The translations under genes were made by a program, and so were the position numbers. 64,000 nt of DNA from positions 1,240,001-1,304,000 of the forward strand of contig CAVXNJ010000012.1 of assembly GCA_963763135.1 (NCBI GenBank), in the 5' to 3' direction. Below are positions 42,888-50,965 of the stretch, one piece after another. Under the pieces are notes generated by a model. That model was not told where the DNA came from. It saw nothing but the letters and a program-made list of their open reading frames with translations, and searched no databases. The number at the start of each line of letters is the position of its first letter. Position 1 is the stretch's first letter. Source of the DNA: JANMZO01 sp963763135 (GTDB lineage: Bacteria > Actinomycetota > Acidimicrobiia > Acidimicrobiales > JANYDT01).

Positions 42888-44217
42888 CGTCGCCGATCGT
42901 CAGCTCGCGCTCGGCTCGACCGGCGGGCAACTCACGCTGGTCGACATGGATTCGGGTCAGCTCGCTGATCCGGTTTCGGTCGGCACGAGCGCCGTGTTCT
43001 CGATCACGCATGTGTCCCGGCCGGCCACATGGGTCGTCGGTGATGCAAGTGGTCAGGTCCACTGGGTCGACGGAGACACATCGGCCCTCCGGGTGACCTG
43101 GTCGGTCCACGGGGGTCCCGTGACCAACCTGTTGACACTGAACGACACCACCTACGTATCGACGGGTTCCGAGGGAACCTTGGTGCTTCAGCACACGACC
43201 CCGCTGCGCAAACTTGCGGCCACGAGTATCCCACTCGGCGCCGAGGGCTTCTCGGTCGACGCCCACCCCGAGACCGGTGCGGCCTATGTCGGGACCAATT
43301 CCAGCATGATCGACGTGAACCTTCGCGAGCGTTCGATTCGTTCGACTACCGACATAGATTCGGTCGTGTACTCGGTCGCCCAACTTCCACCGAGCTCAGC
43401 CGGTTCACACGACGTCGCCGTTGGCGACGCGCTCGGCCATATCCACGTCGTTCGCGACGGTCAGGTGGTGCAAACCATCAGAACCGGCGCCGACACCGTT
43501 CTTGCGCTCACGCCAATCGATGCGACCAACGAGCTGATCGCGCTGACCGACAACGGTGACCTCGACGTGTACGAGGTCGTCGCCGGCCGTCTCGGCCGGC
43601 ACCGCACCATTGGCCACGACGGGTTCGTCGCGGTGGCGGTTTCACCCGACGGACGTTGGGTCGCCTACCAACACGAATCGGGGAGCGCAGAGATCGTGCG
43701 GGTGCTTGACGGGAAACGGGTCGGCGTAGTCACCGCCGTTGACCGGGGCGTCGCCGCCGTTCCTACCGACGCGGGTATCGAAGCCCTCGCGTTCAATGAC
43801 GACGCCACGACGCTGGCCGTCGGATTCGACGGCACGGTGTTGCTGTTCTCTCTCAAGCCGAGCGGAAGCGACGCCGTGACTGCAACCGTCTCACAGACGT
43901 TGCCGATCGAAGCCAAGCCCGTAGGCATCGGGTTCGACTCCGGTCGGGTTCTCGTGGCCGATTCCGATGGTTTTGTCTCCACGTTCGACTCGCAGACCGG
44001 CGAACCGACCGGAGCCGTCCAAGCGTTCTTCGACAGCCGCGACGCCGACGCCACCCATGGATCATCGGAAATCTTCCAGGTGGCCGGCGGGTCACTGATC
44101 ATTCGCGATCTCACCCCCGAGGCAGTGCGCCAGGCCGCGTGTGAGGTGCTGTGGCGGCCCCTGAGCGACCGTGAACGAATCCGCTTCAGCATCCGCGCCC
44201 CGAAGTCCTCATGCTGA
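42820..44217 (+). CDS. TIR-TM-beta-propeller protein 1, C-terminal frame (rest of propeller)
   Basis: Continuation of the protein beginning at 41451, in the +1 frame. The first listed ATG is 42820, but the true junction is within the G/A run just after it. It encodes WD40-like repeats (LALGSTGGQLTLVDMDSGQ, VGDASGQVHWVDGDT, VAVSPDGRWVAYQHE, LAVGFDGTVLLFSLK) ending in LTPEAVRQAACEVLWRPLSDRERIRF, a tail typical of actinobacterial WD40 receptors. No independent start signal exists, supporting one split gene. The gene is followed by the RyR-domain channel-like gene after 206 bp. Confidence 0.82.
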   Translation: MEGKWDEDWASDVPANNTVMVADVADRQLALGSTGGQLTLVDMDSGQLADPVSVGTSAVFSITHVSRPATWVVGDASGQVHWVDGDTSALRVTWSVHGGPVTNLLTLNDTTYVSTGSEGTLVLQHTTPLRKLAATSIPLGAEGFSVDAHPETGAAYVGTNSSMIDVNLRERSIRSTTDIDSVVYSVAQLPPSSAGSHDVAVGDALGHIHVVRDGQVVQTIRTGADTVLALTPIDATNELIALTDNGDLDVYEVVAGRLGRHRTIGHDGFVAVAVSPDGRWVAYQHESGSAEIVRVLDGKRVGVVTAVDRGVAAVPTDAGIEALAFNDDATTLAVGFDGTVLLFSLKPSGSDAVTATVSQTLPIEAKPVGIGFDSGRVLVADSDGFVSTFDSQTGEPTGAVQAFFDSRDADATHGSSEIFQVAGGSLIIRDLTPEAVRQAACEVLWRPLSDRERIRFSIRAPKSSC

Positions 44218-44423
44218 GCCCGACCCGCCCCCGATCGTTCAGCGTGCCCGCTTCCTCTGATACGTCCATTTGCGTATTGAACCCAGCGCGACGACTCGCG
44301 TTCACTGGAGACGGTCGAACCTGCACCAACTCTCGAAAGTTCACGTGAACCGAGCCGCCCCGATGCGAACACAAATCAACCCGGTGCAAACGCGAATCCC
44401 GCGGTTTAGGAGAACGGTCCACC

Positions 44424-46220
44424 GTGGCTAGGTTCCTGGCGCGTTTCGGACGGCCCGACACGGCGGGTTCCGAGGCGGCAGGCGAGGTCGAGAGTGAATC
44501 GCTCGCGGGCCACCTTCGGGAATCAGCCAAGCTGTTCGAACAACCATTGCTCGGCATCATCGGCGCGCTTGCGCTGGTGTTCGGGTTCATTGGATACCAC
44601 GAGTACCTACGAAAGGCCGGTGAGCCTTCTGGTTGGGTTGATGTTCTCTACGCCGATATGCAACTCATCAAGTTGTCCAGCAAGGTGGTGAAGGGTACTG
44701 ATGCACCGTGGACGCTGAATGTCGGCCGAATGCTGGCGCCGATCGTGACGGGATATGCCGCGTTCCGCGGCGTCGCAGCACTTCACCGTGAGCGCCTGGA
44801 CCGGATTCGTGTGCAACGTTGGCACGGTCACGTGGTCGTCGTCGGAGCGACCTCCGCAGCCATCGCAGTGGCAAAAGCCCTCCGCCGACAGAATCGACGA
44901 GTCGTGCTCATTGACAACGACCTCACGACCGAGCGGGCGACCTCACTGAGATCGATCGGTGTGTTCGCGATGAAAGGCGATCCGGTGCGCCCGGAGGTTC
45001 TGCGTCAGGCCAGCATCAAGGGTGCAACCGATGTGCTTGCGTTGACCGACGACGACGCCGTGAACATCGATGTGGCACTCAGGTCCCGCGGTCGAGCCCG
45101 CGCAATGGCGTCGGTCACGCGTCCTGACCTTTGCGAGCTCCTGCGGATTGAAGCCCTCGGCGCCACCGGTTCCGCCCGTCTCGATTTTCTCAACGCCGAC
45201 GAGGTCGGGGCCCGAAGCATCGACAGGTGTTTTAGGCACGGTCTCGTCGGGGGCGAAGGCGACCTCCTCATTGCGACGCCCGCAGTGTTGGCGTCACAGC
45301 TTCTCGCCCGGGCCGCCCGTCAGGCCACTGCACGGGTCGATGTGCACGTCGCGGGCGACCAGGCATCCCAGGCGGTCGCCCTCGCTAAGCGCCGGGACTC
45401 GAGTCTGACGGAGCATCTCGCAATTTCGGTCCACTCGGTCGTACTCGATACGGAGCGGATCGGTGACTCGATCGATCTCAGTCGGATCACCCGTGCCGTC
45501 GTCGATGGCGAAGGGACCGAAGCGGTCGCGCTTGCCCTCGCCCTGGCCCGGCGTTTGCCTGATGGCGCGGAGATCGTTCTCGCGATACCCGACCCTGAGC
45601 ATCTCGCCCCGTTGCTGCACTCCGGCGCTGCGACCCGTCGCGTGCCCATTCACATCGTCGACTCCATCTCGTGGTGGTCCGATCCGGATCTCGTGCTCGG
45701 CGGAACCGTGGAGATCATCGCTCGGGCCACACACGCGAACTACGTCGAAAGCCGTCGGGCATCAGGGGCTGACACCACCAACGATCAGGCGCTCGTCGAA
45801 TGGGCGAAGCTCAGCAAACATCTGAAGGAGTCCAACCGCAAACAGGCGCGCCATCTCTGGGTGAAGCTGGCGGCAGTGAACTGCTCGCTGGCCCCGGCTT
45901 CGGGAGCAACGTCGCGCTTCGCCTTCACCGAATCGGAAGTGGATCTGCTTGCGCAGCTTGAGCATGTCCGTTGGGTCGAGGAGCGCCGCGCCGACGGTTG
46001 GCAACCGGGTCCGCGTGATGTCGCCGCGAAACGCACGCCCTACCTCGTTGACTGGTCCGAACTGACCGAGGAGATCCGTCATCTGGACCGAATCACCGTC
46101 ACAGAACTTCCGGCCTTCTTAAGCGACGTCGGCTACGAGATCATCCGCAACGAGGCCGCTCACCCGAGCCACGAACTGCCCGCCACACTCGCAACAACAC
46201 CGACAGACCCGAAGCCGTAA
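44424..46220 (+). CDS. Channel-like membrane protein with TrkA-N (RCK) and RyR domains
   Basis: 598 residues. Two membrane helices (about 40-60 and 95-118) flank a pore-loop-like stretch (GWVDVLYADMQLIKLSS), as in ion channels coupled to RCK domains. Residues 130-250 form a Rossmann NAD-binding TrkA-N domain (HVVVVGATSAAIAVAKAL, VLIDNDL). The C-terminal about 150 residues (ARATHANYVESRRASG, KHLKESNRKQARHLWVKL, LLAQLEHVRWVEERRADGW) are a RyR domain, the fold repeated in ryanodine receptors. It starts at GTG 44424 with AGGAG 11 nt upstream. It is placed between a TIR receptor and a secreted protein, suggesting ligand-gated channel function (inference). Confidence 0.85.
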   Translation: MARFLARFGRPDTAGSEAAGEVESESLAGHLRESAKLFEQPLLGIIGALALVFGFIGYHEYLRKAGEPSGWVDVLYADMQLIKLSSKVVKGTDAPWTLNVGRMLAPIVTGYAAFRGVAALHRERLDRIRVQRWHGHVVVVGATSAAIAVAKALRRQNRRVVLIDNDLTTERATSLRSIGVFAMKGDPVRPEVLRQASIKGATDVLALTDDDAVNIDVALRSRGRARAMASVTRPDLCELLRIEALGATGSARLDFLNADEVGARSIDRCFRHGLVGGEGDLLIATPAVLASQLLARAARQATARVDVHVAGDQASQAVALAKRRDSSLTEHLAISVHSVVLDTERIGDSIDLSRITRAVVDGEGTEAVALALALARRLPDGAEIVLAIPDPEHLAPLLHSGAATRRVPIHIVDSISWWSDPDLVLGGTVEIIARATHANYVESRRASGADTTNDQALVEWAKLSKHLKESNRKQARHLWVKLAAVNCSLAPASGATSRFAFTESEVDLLAQLEHVRWVEERRADGWQPGPRDVAAKRTPYLVDWSELTEEIRHLDRITVTELPAFLSDVGYEIIRNEAAHPSHELPATLATTPTDPKP

Positions 46221-46234
46221 GGCGAGGAGACGAC

Positions 46235-47773
46235 ATGAAGTCAGTATGCATACGTATTATTTCGCTGATCGCGCCGATCGGGCTCGGGGTGGTCTCCGTA
46301 GCGGCGTCACCATCGGTCTCCGTGGCGGCAACGGCACGGCCTTTCGAAGGTTCATTCTCATCGGGAAAAGTTACGCTGCAGTTGCGATACGAGTCCTCAA
46401 GCACCCACTACGTCGGGGCGTTGATAGTCGGTACCGATCTCTTTCCGGTCGACGGAGCCGTTACGGGCACGTCATTCAACGGCCAGTACGTTCGCAATGC
46501 ACGGCCGGTGGCACTCAAGGCCACCCTCTCCGGAGATGTTGTAACGCTCGTGTACAACCGGACCACCGAATCGTTGCGTCGCGTCGCCACGACCCCCGAC
46601 TCCACCACGACGATTGCTGGAGGCGGGTCCCCAACAACCTCAATCGGGCTGAACGCACCAGCGAACCAATCCCGGGGCGCATTTCCCGTTGTGCCTCCAA
46701 CGGCTGAAGGCGGCACGAAGCTGACCGCGACACCCAAGGCCGGGGCCAAGACCGCTCCGAAGGCCACGCTCGCCACGGTGGCCAAGGCGGGTATGCGTCT
46801 CACGTTCTTCCTCGGCTCGAGTACGACCCAGAGGGGTGCCGTACCGGTGAACCCCAACGACGTTACGTCGAGCGCCGGAGCCGGCTACGTGCAGGTCAAC
46901 GTCCTCGACGTGACCAACGGTCAGGCGACGACCGAGGTCCGACAGTACCTACCCGACAGCACACTCAATTCCGTCTACTCCGCAACGGTCACGGCCGGAG
47001 TCGTATCCGCGGAAAACGGTGGCGATGGTTACTGGCGCTCCCCGGCGGCTCTCGCGGCGATGAAGGACCAGCCAAAGGGCGACGAGACGATTGTGCGCCT
47101 GAGCTATCCCCTCGACGGAACCACCTACAACGCGATCCGCATCACTACTACGGCCACCAACTCGACCGTGCAGAACACCTACGACCTCGACTCCGGCGTG
47201 TTGCTGAGCTACGGGTTCAACGGAACCGGCGCAAACGGGTCGGCTCAGGTGGTGCAGATGCTCTTCAAAGGGGCCCGTCAACTTCGTCTCCCGTGGATCG
47301 GTCAGCGACCCACACCAAACGTGACCGGTCTCAAACGACTCAGCTTCAGCGGACAGTACGCGACGACCGTCGACAACGCGTACTCGTCAACCTCACCTAT
47401 GACCCAGGACTGGGACATCACGAAGGTCGACGTCGCGTCGGTCCAGTTCGTGCAGTCGACAACGCTCACGTTGCCGAACACGCCCCCGAACCAGTCGAAG
47501 AACAATCAGGTCTACGCGTTGTCCAATGTGTGGATCAGCCCGAAGATCCTCGGGGCGCTGCGGGCCGGTCAGGTGCTCGACGAGGACCCCATCACCAAGG
47601 CGCAGGTCAAGGTGTTCGGCTCGCAGAACGGCACCATGGTTGTCGGCGAGCAGAATGCGATCCAGGCCGGAGCGGCGGCGTACGACCTTAAGACGGGGAT
47701 CGTCACGGCACTGCAGACCCAACTCCGCATAGGCATCGGCACCACCACGGTCTTCATCCAGCGAACGAGCTAA
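46235..47773 (+). CDS. Large secreted protein of unknown function
   Basis: 512 residues with a Sec signal (IISLIAPIGLGVVSVAASP to SVAA). The mature protein has a beta-rich N-terminal domain (FEGSFSSGKVTLQLRYESSS), a Thr/Gly/Ala-rich linker with many Lys (150-195), and a beta-rich C-terminal half (VRLSYPLDGTTYNAIRI, LSFSGQYATTVDN). No family was recognised. GAGGAGACGAC precedes ATG 46235, 14 bp after the RyR gene stop, so the two are co-transcribed. Confidence 0.78.
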   Translation: MKSVCIRIISLIAPIGLGVVSVAASPSVSVAATARPFEGSFSSGKVTLQLRYESSSTHYVGALIVGTDLFPVDGAVTGTSFNGQYVRNARPVALKATLSGDVVTLVYNRTTESLRRVATTPDSTTTIAGGGSPTTSIGLNAPANQSRGAFPVVPPTAEGGTKLTATPKAGAKTAPKATLATVAKAGMRLTFFLGSSTTQRGAVPVNPNDVTSSAGAGYVQVNVLDVTNGQATTEVRQYLPDSTLNSVYSATVTAGVVSAENGGDGYWRSPAALAAMKDQPKGDETIVRLSYPLDGTTYNAIRITTTATNSTVQNTYDLDSGVLLSYGFNGTGANGSAQVVQMLFKGARQLRLPWIGQRPTPNVTGLKRLSFSGQYATTVDNAYSSTSPMTQDWDITKVDVASVQFVQSTTLTLPNTPPNQSKNNQVYALSNVWISPKILGALRAGQVLDEDPITKAQVKVFGSQNGTMVVGEQNAIQAGAAAYDLKTGIVTALQTQLRIGIGTTTVFIQRTS

Positions 47774-47802
47774 CACACGTGTATCAAGCAGCCTGATACT
47801 CG

Positions 47803-47820
47803 CCTTCCACGCTAGGAAGG
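47803..47820. terminator. Short stem-loop between convergent secreted-protein genes
   Basis: CCTTCC (47803-47808) pairs with GGAAGG (47815-47820) with a 6-nt loop, overlapping the stop of the minus-strand gene. It could terminate either convergent transcript; the 6-bp stem is modest. Confidence 0.35.
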
Positions 47821-48756
47821 AAACGCCGAGATGAAAATCCGGACCGGCTTCTCGGCGACGGCGACACCGTAATACGTTCGTCCGATCCGGACTCGTCGGT
47901 CCACGGCCTGACCCGTTGCGAGCAAGACGGAGATATCGATCGCATTATGCACGATCTGGGCCTGATCTCGTCCATCGATCGCGTCGGCCAGAACGTAGAG
48001 CGCCTCGGACGCGACTGCTTCCGAGGCGGTTGGCGGCTCGAGCACGATTGACGCCCCGGCAACGTTCGCGCCCTGGGTGTCTGAGGCCGACAGGGCGACA
48101 TCAACCCAGCTGTTCAGCGCAAGTACCGCGATGTGCGGCTGGGTGGAACCCACGCTCCCGGTTGACGCTCCGGCGGAATCAGGCAGGCCGACCTGCCCGG
48201 GCGTAGACCAACGCGTGACCTTGGAGAGTACGGTTCCGTGGCGAGCGACCGACGCGTTCCACCGCACACGGAACTCCTCGAGCGTCAGCGCCGGAAGCGG
48301 GGTGATGCCTTTGCTGTCCTTGAGGGTCGCACACATCCGCACGTACGGCTGCACCCGGCTCGACAGAACGGCAGTCGCACCCGGACTCGCGTCGAGCAGC
48401 ACGTCGACATAGGAACGGAACACTTCGCTCACCTCGGGCCAGGTCGCGATCCGCAGCCGCCGTTCCAGGCAGCTCTTCGTTGATCGAGCCGATTGAGTTG
48501 ATTGAGTCGATTGAGTTGATTGAGTTGATTGAGTCGATTGAGTCGATTCATTCGGGAAGAATGCGCCGGACCCAACCGAAGGGTTGGCCGCCAACGCCTC
48601 GAGCGCACCGGCGACGAAGGTAACGGCGTGGTCCTGTGACACGCAGCGGAGAATCCCGGTTACCGACTCGTCGATCTCGTTGAATCCCGAGCCGGCTCCG
48701 ACAGAGGTCGCTCGTTTGTTGCTGTTGCTGATTTGGCACCCGCACCTTCTGCGCAC
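47812..48756 (-). CDS. Secreted protein coupled to TIR receptor 2, C-terminal frame
   Basis: Main body of a secreted protein whose signal peptide lies in the other frame (48660-48962). Meaningful sequence begins near SVGAGSGFNEIDESVTG and includes VSQDHAVTFVAGALEALAANP, an STQ repeat, and beta-rich C-terminal text (STQPHIAVLALNSWVDVALSAS, VLADAIDGRDQAQIVHNAID, RIGRTYYGVAVAEKPVRIFI). No family was recognised. Adding one base near 48720 (an A-run) joins the two frames. It converges on the secreted gene at 46235. Confidence 0.7.
   Translation of the reverse strand: MRRRCGCQISNSNKRATSVGAGSGFNEIDESVTGILRCVSQDHAVTFVAGALEALAANPSVGSGAFFPNESTQSTQSTQSTQSTQSTQSARSTKSCLERRLRIATWPEVSEVFRSYVDVLLDASPGATAVLSSRVQPYVRMCATLKDSKGITPLPALTLEEFRVRWNASVARHGTVLSKVTRWSTPGQVGLPDSAGASTGSVGSTQPHIAVLALNSWVDVALSASDTQGANVAGASIVLEPPTASEAVASEALYVLADAIDGRDQAQIVHNAIDISVLLATGQAVDRRVRIGRTYYGVAVAEKPVRIFISAFPS
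48491..48544. repeat. 9-bp tandem repeat encoding STQ units
   Basis: Six consecutive units of GATTGAGTY (48491-48544) encode (Ser-Thr-Gln)x6 on the minus strand within the secreted protein. This low-complexity tract differs from its surroundings and is prone to length change in whole codons. Confidence 0.85.
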
Positions 48757-48962
48757 GAACGTTCAACGGTCGAAAGCCGAAGGCCGTTGGCGAGCAGCTG
48801 GTTCAACACCGAACGGGTGGACACGGACGCAGTCGTTGTTGTCGACTTCGCGTTTGCCCGGGGCACGCCGACCGGACCACCGACCAGTGGGCCGAGGCCG
48901 ACGATTGCGAGAACCCCGCACAGCGTCGCTCGCTGCGCACGGCTCGTTTTCGAACGTTTCAT
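48660..48962 (-). CDS. Secreted protein coupled to TIR receptor 2, N-terminal frame with signal peptide
   Basis: ATG 48962 overlaps the stop of the propeller gene by 4 nt (ATGA). The product starts with an Arg/Lys-rich n-region, hydrophobic core (ATLCGVLAIVGLGPLVGG) and a VPRANAKS cleavage region, then STRSVLNQLLANGLRLSTVERSCAEGAGAKSATATN. After about residue 80 the frame becomes nonsense, while the other frame continues a coherent protein. A single missing base near 48720 explains the break. Confidence 0.65.
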   Translation of the reverse strand: MKRSKTSRAQRATLCGVLAIVGLGPLVGGPVGVPRANAKSTTTTASVSTRSVLNQLLANGLRLSTVERSCAEGAGAKSATATNERPLSEPARDSTRSTSR

Positions 48963-50965
48963 GTCGACCGCTCCGCTACCCGACATGGATTGCTTGAACG
49001 GTCGAGATCGAATCGTTTGATCTCGGCCGGCGTGAGTTCGCGGCCGAAGGCGGCACAACCGTCTGCGATGACAATCGCAGGGTCGAAACTCACCACAAAA
49101 ACCTGACCGGGCTGCTGTCGTTGGTTTGCGGTGGCCACCGCCACCAGGTTGTCGGGTCCAACCGCGGTCGCATGGAGCAGAGGTCCGTCTTCGTCGTGTA
49201 TGAATCCCATCGGTTGCCCGGTTGCCACGTCGATAACTCGCGCGCCCGAAGCCGAGTCAAACGCCACCAGGCGCGCACCGTTGTCGGTGAACGACAGGCC
49301 GACTATGTCACCCCCGACCTTCAGGGATCGTGACGCGTGAGTCTTGGAAAGGAGTTGCACATCGGAGCCGTTCGATACCGCCACCGTCAACCCGTTCGGG
49401 GCGATGGCGATCTCGGCGAACGAGTTGTCGAGAGGATAGCGGGCCAACTCGGTGCCGTTTGACGCATTGGCGACGACCACTCCCGAGCTGCCTTCGAAGT
49501 ACGCAACGACCGGCGTGCCGGCGGCATCGGTGGTTGCTGAATGAGCCGACGAGCGATCGCTAAGTGTACGTAGGAGTGTGAATTTGCCGTCGGCGACTCG
49601 CCAGGTTTGGAGGACCAGACTTGACGTTCGGGTCACCACGGTGTCATCACCGACGCGGCTCACTGCGGCAACGGATGATCCCGTGCCGGTTTCGACTGAC
49701 CACGTATTGCCATCAGGTGCAATCGCGTGAAGGGACCCGTCCTCGTCGCCGACGACCACCACATCACCCACCAACGCCAAAGCGGTCGAGGCCGCAACCT
49801 TTCCGAGGCGTTTCGTCGTGATCTTCGATCCGACGGTCGAAAAGTCCACCGTCAACTCCACGACGCCACCATCAGCCAACGCAGCGACAACGGTGCGACC
49901 ATCAGGTCGGATCGCGATTCCGGCCGCCGCCGCGCCGATGGACCTTACCCCGGTGAGTCGATTCGGACCGGTGTCGAGGAATGCGATCGTTCCGTCGCCA
50001 TCTCCGGTGATCACTTGACCGGTCGAGCTCCATGCGACCGCCGTAGCGCGGCCATCATGGATCTGTTCCTTGTAGGGCTGGAACGTGGAGAGATCAACGT
50101 AGGCAATCCGTCCATCCTGGTTGGCCGTAAGCGCGTACTGCCCCAGAGCCGGCGATGTAGCCACCGCATTCACACCACTTTCGAGCGAGAGCGCGTTGAG
50201 TCCGTCGCTTGTCTCAGCGTCGTACACGAGCACTCCCCGGGAGAACCCGAGGATGACTTTCGTGGCGTCGGCGCCCAGTGCGATCGAAGACACGGGCACG
50301 TTGAGTTTCTTTCGCCAACGGATGACCGTGCGACCCTCGCTATCCACGCTGAACCGTATGAGCTCGTTCAGGTCTCCCGAGACCCCTGCGGTCACAAACG
50401 ACCCGTCTGGCATCGCCAGTCCTCCGTAGATGGCCGAACCGTACAGTGCGGTCCATCGAAGCGGACTGGGGCCGGCCGGTCCATCGAGGGCGGTGACGGC
50501 AATGGATCCGTCAAGTCGGAGCAGGAGCAGCCGGTTTCCGCTGGCGACAGCTCCGGCGAACGGGCGCTGGTCGGCTGACGTCCAGCTCCGTTTCACCCCG
50601 AGTGTCATGGGATCGCGCAGCTCCACGTTTGAGAGGCCGACCACCACAACACCGTACGAAGTCGTGACCACGGAGGCCCCGTTGGTTTCGGCCCTAGCGG
50701 TGGCGACGGTCTTCCCCGTCGCCCATTCCGTTGCAACGATCCCACCGGACTTGTCATACGAGACCACCATCGCGCCGCTCTGATCGAAGCCGACGCCGAT
50801 GACGGGAGCGCTATGCGCGCGGACATAGCGCCGCAGGTCAGGTGCTCGCTGCGCGGCCTTGATGACACCGTCGATCGTGGCCGGCCCCGGTCGGAGACGG
50901 TACGCCTCAGCGGCGAGCATGAACCCGAGGTCCGGCGGGCAGCGTCGAGTCATCCGACTCTGCAC
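48959..50965 (-). CDS. TIR-TM-beta-propeller protein 2, C-terminal frame (propeller)
   Basis: Coherent sequence begins at PPDLGFMLAAEAYRLRPG, equivalent to PPDLAFTLANAGYELRP in TIR protein 1, so it continues the TIR frame at 50907-51710. The rest is a long WD40-like propeller (VIGVGFDQSGAMVVSYDKSG, VEWATGKTVATARAE-like, ITGDGDGTIAFLDTG, VVGDEDGSLHAIAPDG) ending LTPAEIKRFDLDRSSNPCRVAERST. Deleting one C in CTGCCCGCC (near 50935-50943) joins the frames into about 920 residues. Its stop overlaps the secreted protein start by 4 nt. Confidence 0.82.
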   Translation of the reverse strand: MQSRMTRRCPPDLGFMLAAEAYRLRPGPATIDGVIKAAQRAPDLRRYVRAHSAPVIGVGFDQSGAMVVSYDKSGGIVATEWATGKTVATARAETNGASVVTTSYGVVVVGLSNVELRDPMTLGVKRSWTSADQRPFAGAVASGNRLLLLRLDGSIAVTALDGPAGPSPLRWTALYGSAIYGGLAMPDGSFVTAGVSGDLNELIRFSVDSEGRTVIRWRKKLNVPVSSIALGADATKVILGFSRGVLVYDAETSDGLNALSLESGVNAVATSPALGQYALTANQDGRIAYVDLSTFQPYKEQIHDGRATAVAWSSTGQVITGDGDGTIAFLDTGPNRLTGVRSIGAAAAGIAIRPDGRTVVAALADGGVVELTVDFSTVGSKITTKRLGKVAASTALALVGDVVVVGDEDGSLHAIAPDGNTWSVETGTGSSVAAVSRVGDDTVVTRTSSLVLQTWRVADGKFTLLRTLSDRSSAHSATTDAAGTPVVAYFEGSSGVVVANASNGTELARYPLDNSFAEIAIAPNGLTVAVSNGSDVQLLSKTHASRSLKVGGDIVGLSFTDNGARLVAFDSASGARVIDVATGQPMGFIHDEDGPLLHATAVGPDNLVAVATANQRQQPGQVFVVSFDPAIVIADGCAAFGRELTPAEIKRFDLDRSSNPCRVAERST

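Noticed and set aside
42820..44217. Independent WD40 gene starting at ATG 42820
   Set aside because: The ATG has no ribosome site, lies within the G/A run where the frame breaks, and the upstream frame already contains the first blades; one split gene explains it better.
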